This document shows, one piece after another, positions 62,201-64,000 of a DNA stretch of 64,000 bases. The translations under genes and the position numbers were made by a program. The notes under the pieces were generated by a model, which did no database searches, had not been told where the DNA came from, and was given only the letters and a program-made list of their open reading frames with translations. The DNA is from Phylloscopus collybita (lineage: Eukaryota > Chordata > Aves > Passeriformes > Phylloscopidae), in NCBI GenBank assembly GCA_027886175.1, contig JAJNNQ010000009.1:13241501-13305500 (forward strand), in the 5' to 3' direction. Position 1 is the stretch's first letter; every line of letters begins with the position of its first letter.

Positions 62201-63048
62201 GTTCTTAGCGGGCACTCAAGTTCTTAGCAACTTGAGTTGGGTACCCAAAAAGAAAGACATGGAAGAATTCAAGAAGAATTCTACTGAAGAACTTGGAGAC
62301 AGGTCACTGTCAAAAATGCCAGGTGGAGAAATAATATTTAGAGTTCTTTGACAACTGGATCATTAACAGGACTGCTGAGCTACAGATTACTGGAAGGAGC
62401 GCATGAGTCACAGAATAAAACAATGCTGCTTTTTTCTGTAGGTCTCAGAACCATCTCCATTTGTGACAATACAATGCTGTGCTTCATAAAAAGAAGATCC
62501 TCAAGGTTTCCTAACAAATTAATAAAACCTCATTATTTGTATAACTAACAGAAAATACTGACCAGTTAGAAAAACAGTCTATTTGACACTTGCATGCTAC
62601 CTCTCCAAAATACCTCGAATTATACAGTTGTCTGAACACAAATCTGAAAAGAATTTTACTAGAAATTTAGTAATTGTGGTGAATGGCAAAAGAATTTGTG
62701 TTTCAGATGAAAAAAAAAAAGTTTCCTCTTCCTCCTTAGTTTATTCATACAGAGTATGAAGAAGAGTCAAAGCAAACTAATATATAATCACAACATATTT
62801 TTCTCAGGTCACAAATCTCTTAGTCTACTCACCTTTACATTCTTCAGCCCTTTCTCAAAAAGGCTAAGCATCTCTGAGAGTTTGTTGTCCGAGTGCACAT
62901 TGTACACTGTCCGGCTACGCTGCTGAAGCAAACCAATGATACACTCATTTTCAATCTGCTCATGCATTTTAAATTCCTTGAATGTGGCATAAAGAGATTG
63001 CAGCAGAGCCCGAAAATCATTGTTGTTGGAGAAGTTGGTCTTGGAAAG
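41132..63048 (-). CDS. FBXL5: FBXL5, iron-sensing F-box/LRR protein 5 (all but the first coding exon)
   Basis: In transcript order: 63048-62833, 61075-60980, 60188-60005, 57757-57575, 55233-55108, 54640-54492, 54308-54226, 52513-51791, 48994-48846, 41208-41132. All junctions are AG/GT and in phase, giving 661 residues plus TGA, starting at human residue 29 equivalent (human length 691). Known role: the substrate receptor of an SCF ubiquitin ligase that marks IRP2 for degradation when iron and oxygen are sufficient. Seen here: hemerythrin-like ligands HE...E (human H57, E58, E61), H80, H126 and E130; an F-box starting ITNLPPEVM; leucine-rich repeats; and the four C-terminal cysteines reported to hold a [2Fe-2S] cluster (human C662, C676, C686, C687). 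The exon with ligand H15 is outside the window. A one-residue deletion relative to human lies after the hemerythrin domain. Confidence 0.97.
42880..43540 (-). repeat. Ancient CR1/L3-like LINE remnant, reverse orientation
   Basis: A diverged but ordered series of segments matches old CR1-clade elements: CTCTTTTTAAACCTTCTTCC, a GTTCCAGAAGTTCAC phrase, TTCACCCAGTGCCCCTGAGC, GATGGGGAGACCAAACCCGC with GCATGCAGTGCTCC, then TTTTTGGCTGCTGCTGCAAA and a Ser-rich tail. It is much older than the other CR1 copies here. It lies in the last intron of FBXL5. Confidence 0.65.
44344..44391. other. Imperfect hairpin with 14-bp outer stem
   Basis: TAAATAAGGGAAAC at 44344-44357 is perfectly complementary to GTTTCCCTTATTTA at 44378-44391. 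Inside, AGCC (44359-44362) pairs with GGCT (44373-44376) and CAG (44364-44366) with CTG (44370-44372), giving 21 paired positions with one mismatch and one bulge. A competing short hairpin uses GTTTCCCTT at 44336-44344 with AAGGGAAAC at 44349-44357. It lies in the last intron of FBXL5; function unknown. Confidence 0.6.
44690..44900 (-). repeat. CR1 LINE fragment, reverse orientation
   Basis: It begins ATCACAAAATATTCTGGGTT, then GGAAGGAACCTTTAAAAGTC, and includes GGGCAACCTGTTCCACTATC, the complement of a CR1 3' end. It lies in the FBXL5 last intron. Confidence 0.85.
48846..48994 (-). CDS. FBXL5: FBXL5 exon 10 (last LRRs, first cluster Cys)
   Basis: The acceptor is TGTGTCCACAG and the donor TTAACG/GTAATG. 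It encodes [40 protein letters not shown] and YYCDNIN, where YYC is the human C662 equivalent. It ends in phase 1. If the next intron is retained, the frame stays open for 43 more residues to a stop at 48715. Confidence 0.97.
50629..51400 (-). repeat. CR1 LINE fragment, reverse orientation, about 770 bp
   Basis: The best preserved CR1 here. It starts ATCATAGAATCAATCATTTG, with GATTGGAAAAGACTCTTGAG, then AAACCCTTTCAGTGAAGAAA, CTCCTTTTCTCCAAGCTGAG, GTGTGGCCTCACCAGTTCCA and CAGCACCCCCAGGCCCTTTT. The long open frames over it are remnants of the element and not host genes. It lies in the FBXL5 intron between 48995 and 51790. Confidence 0.93.
51791..52513 (-). CDS. FBXL5: FBXL5 exon 9 (LRR and large Cys-rich insert)
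   Basis: At 723 nt this is the largest coding exon. The acceptor is CTGATTTCAG; the donor is CTCAG/GTGAGG. It encodes [20 protein letters not shown], a diverged low-constraint insert, the conserved [24 protein letters not shown], a Cys-rich piece ([20 protein letters not shown]) and the repeat [16 protein letters not shown] human Cys just before WQQH is replaced by Gly here (RGWQQH). Confidence 0.96.
52991..53002. repeat. C12 homopolymer tract
   Basis: Twelve consecutive C residues follow ACACCCA and precede an A run, in the FBXL5 intron upstream of its largest exon. A likely length-variable site. Confidence 0.9.
54226..54308 (-). CDS. FBXL5: FBXL5 exon 8 (leucine-rich repeat)
   Basis: The acceptor is TTTTTTCAG and the donor GAAAG/GTTAGA. 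It encodes [20 protein letters not shown] and ISDSVFE, one leucine-rich repeat. It ends in phase 2. Confidence 0.96.
54492..54640 (-). CDS. FBXL5: FBXL5 exon 7 (start of LRR region)
   Basis: The acceptor is TTATTTTGCAG and the donor AAAATG/GTGTGT. It encodes [20 protein letters not shown] and [20 protein letters not shown], matching human exon content. It ends in phase 0. Confidence 0.97.
54792..54815. repeat. Short TCTA microsatellite
   Basis: An interrupted array of five to six TCTA units, in the FBXL5 intron between 54641 and 55107. Confidence 0.85.
55108..55233 (-). CDS. FBXL5: FBXL5 exon 6 (acidic linker)
   Basis: The acceptor is GTGAGTAG and the donor TCTG/GTAGGT. It encodes [20 protein letters not shown], then [20 protein letters not shown], matching human. 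The polypyrimidine tract is weak (GGTTGGTGGTGAGTAG), so the exon may be spliced inefficiently. Confidence 0.95.
57575..57757 (-). CDS. FBXL5: FBXL5 exon 5 (F-box)
   Basis: The acceptor is CTGTATTTCAG and the donor GCGAGAG/GTAAGT. It encodes the F-box: [40 protein letters not shown] and [11 protein letters not shown]. By family knowledge the F-box binds SKP1 and so connects to CUL1. It ends in phase 1. Confidence 0.97.
60005..60188 (-). CDS. FBXL5: FBXL5 exon 4 (end of hemerythrin-like domain and linker)
   Basis: The acceptor is TTTTGTTAG and the donor CAAG/GTGAAG. It encodes [20 protein letters not shown], then [20 protein letters not shown] and [11 protein letters not shown]. Human has TAELLRG where this has AAEFRG, so one residue is missing. 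It ends in phase 1. Confidence 0.96.
60980..61075 (-). CDS. FBXL5: FBXL5 exon 3 (hemerythrin-like domain)
   Basis: The acceptor is TTTTCTCAG and the donor GAGGAG/GTAGGT, 32 codons in phase 0. It encodes [20 protein letters not shown] and [12 protein letters not shown], which carries iron ligands H126 and E130 and is identical to human by memory. Confidence 0.97.
62833..63048 (-). CDS. FBXL5: FBXL5 exon 2 (hemerythrin-like domain)
   Basis: On the - strand the acceptor is TTTCTCCTAG and the donor GTAAAG/GTGAGT, 72 codons in phase 0. It encodes [20 protein letters not shown], then [10 protein letters not shown] with iron ligands H57, E58 and E61, and [15 protein letters not shown] with H80 (human numbering). 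Confidence 0.97.
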
Positions 63049-64000
63049 CTAGGAGAAAGAAAAGTTAATAAAAAAATAATGAAAATCTTGTCAAACTCAA
63101 GTTAAATCCTTAGAATAGGTCTTAGCTCCAAGGGATTCATTGCTCCCCTTACTTATAAAAGGTAAACACCTTCAGTTTTTAACATAAAATGAAGCCAGTA
63201 AAATCAAAGCTGTATTTAAGCAACATAAACCAAATCTTGTGAAACACTGAGGTAAACACATGTAGAAAGATTTCCTAGCAGAAGTCAATGCAATCTCCCC
63301 AGCCCAGCAGATTACTAACAGGCTTAGGCCCTTTCCCAATGCACATTTTTATCCAAACTAAAAAGCCATTAACATAGGTCCCCGAGCCCATCCTTAGGGA
63401 TGTATAATCCACAAGGAATATTGAGTCCTATCAGTGAAAACAAACTACATTAGCTGTTGAAGAAGGTTTCCAATGGAGCAAAACCCAACAAATCAAGACA
63501 GATAAAAATTCTAGGCAATACAGTAGTGCCATTTTTACATGTGTACAGTCACCATCAGCAACAATATATTTTAAAATTGCATTTTTGCTCAGTGAATGTA
63601 GAAAACCAGGTTCTTTTCCATTCTTATTCTTTATTCCATGTACAGCTTCAAGAAGCATAGGCTACAGCTGTATACAAGACCAAGGATTCTAAAAGTAGGC
63701 TTCAGTTCAGAAAATAAGCTACTGCAATAGTCAGAAGTGGCTTGGGTACAAAGACTCTGGAATTTATGGGTTTTACAAGAAATAGGAATCTGAGACATAC
63801 ATATTCATACATAATACTTACATCAAAAATTACTACAAATTGAGATATGCAAAACTTTTTTTAATTACAAATCCCCAAATGTACATACTCATTGTGACAT
63901 TGCATCACCACCTCCTGGCAGCCACCAGCAAAATGCAACTGAAACATGCTGGACACCTGCCAAATCCTTATGCAACTCCAAGTCAGCGGTGCATGCTGTA

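Larger units (their letters stand above)
48995..64000. other. Remaining FBXL5 introns
   Basis: The intron 48995-51790 holds the 770-bp CR1. The introns 52514-54225, 54309-54491, 54641-55107, 55234-57574, 57758-60004, 60189-60979, 61076-62832 and the partial intron from 63049 hold only the simple repeats listed. No match to the first coding exon of FBXL5 is visible to 64000. Confidence 0.65.

Overview
This window is vertebrate nuclear DNA and almost certainly from a bird. The genes are split into many short exons with GT-AG introns, the interspersed repeats are CR1-type LINE fragments (the dominant avian LINE), and the encoded proteins are close to, but distinct from, the mammalian orthologues. 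The species cannot be named from the sequence. No prokaryotic features, CRISPR arrays, tRNAs or rRNAs were seen. Positions 1-38106 (+ strand) carry the 3' two thirds of CC2D2A, a structural protein of the ciliary transition zone. I placed 26 coding exons whose phases join into one open frame of 1194 residues plus a stop. The first exons lie upstream of the window. The exons encode the end of the coiled-coil part, a conserved middle region, a C2 domain (exons 13-17) and a C-terminal transglutaminase-like region that appears catalytically dead (exons 19-23). A possible extra 21-nt microexon sits at 29564-29584. Positions 38107-about 40560 hold the CC2D2A 3' end, a reverse-orientation CR1 fragment of about 750 bp and the short gap between the genes. 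Positions about 40560-64000 (- strand) carry FBXL5, the iron- and oxygen-sensing F-box protein that directs degradation of IRP2. Ten coding exons (human exons 2-11 by residue equivalence) join into 661 residues plus stop; only the first coding exon (about 28 residues) lies beyond the right edge. They encode most of the hemerythrin-like domain, the F-box, a linker, the leucine-rich repeats and the four-cysteine C-terminal [2Fe-2S] site. The two genes are convergent, tail to tail, the same arrangement as in human 4p15.32. They have no known shared function; their adjacency looks like conserved vertebrate synteny. The remainder is intronic and holds CR1 fragments (two pairs in inverted orientation), an older CR1/L3-like LINE remnant, a strong imperfect hairpin near 44344-44391 and minor simple repeats. 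I found no convincing new multi-gene system. The observations most worth checking are the candidate microexon, the terminal intron of FBXL5 that separates its iron-sulfur cysteines, and the hairpin.
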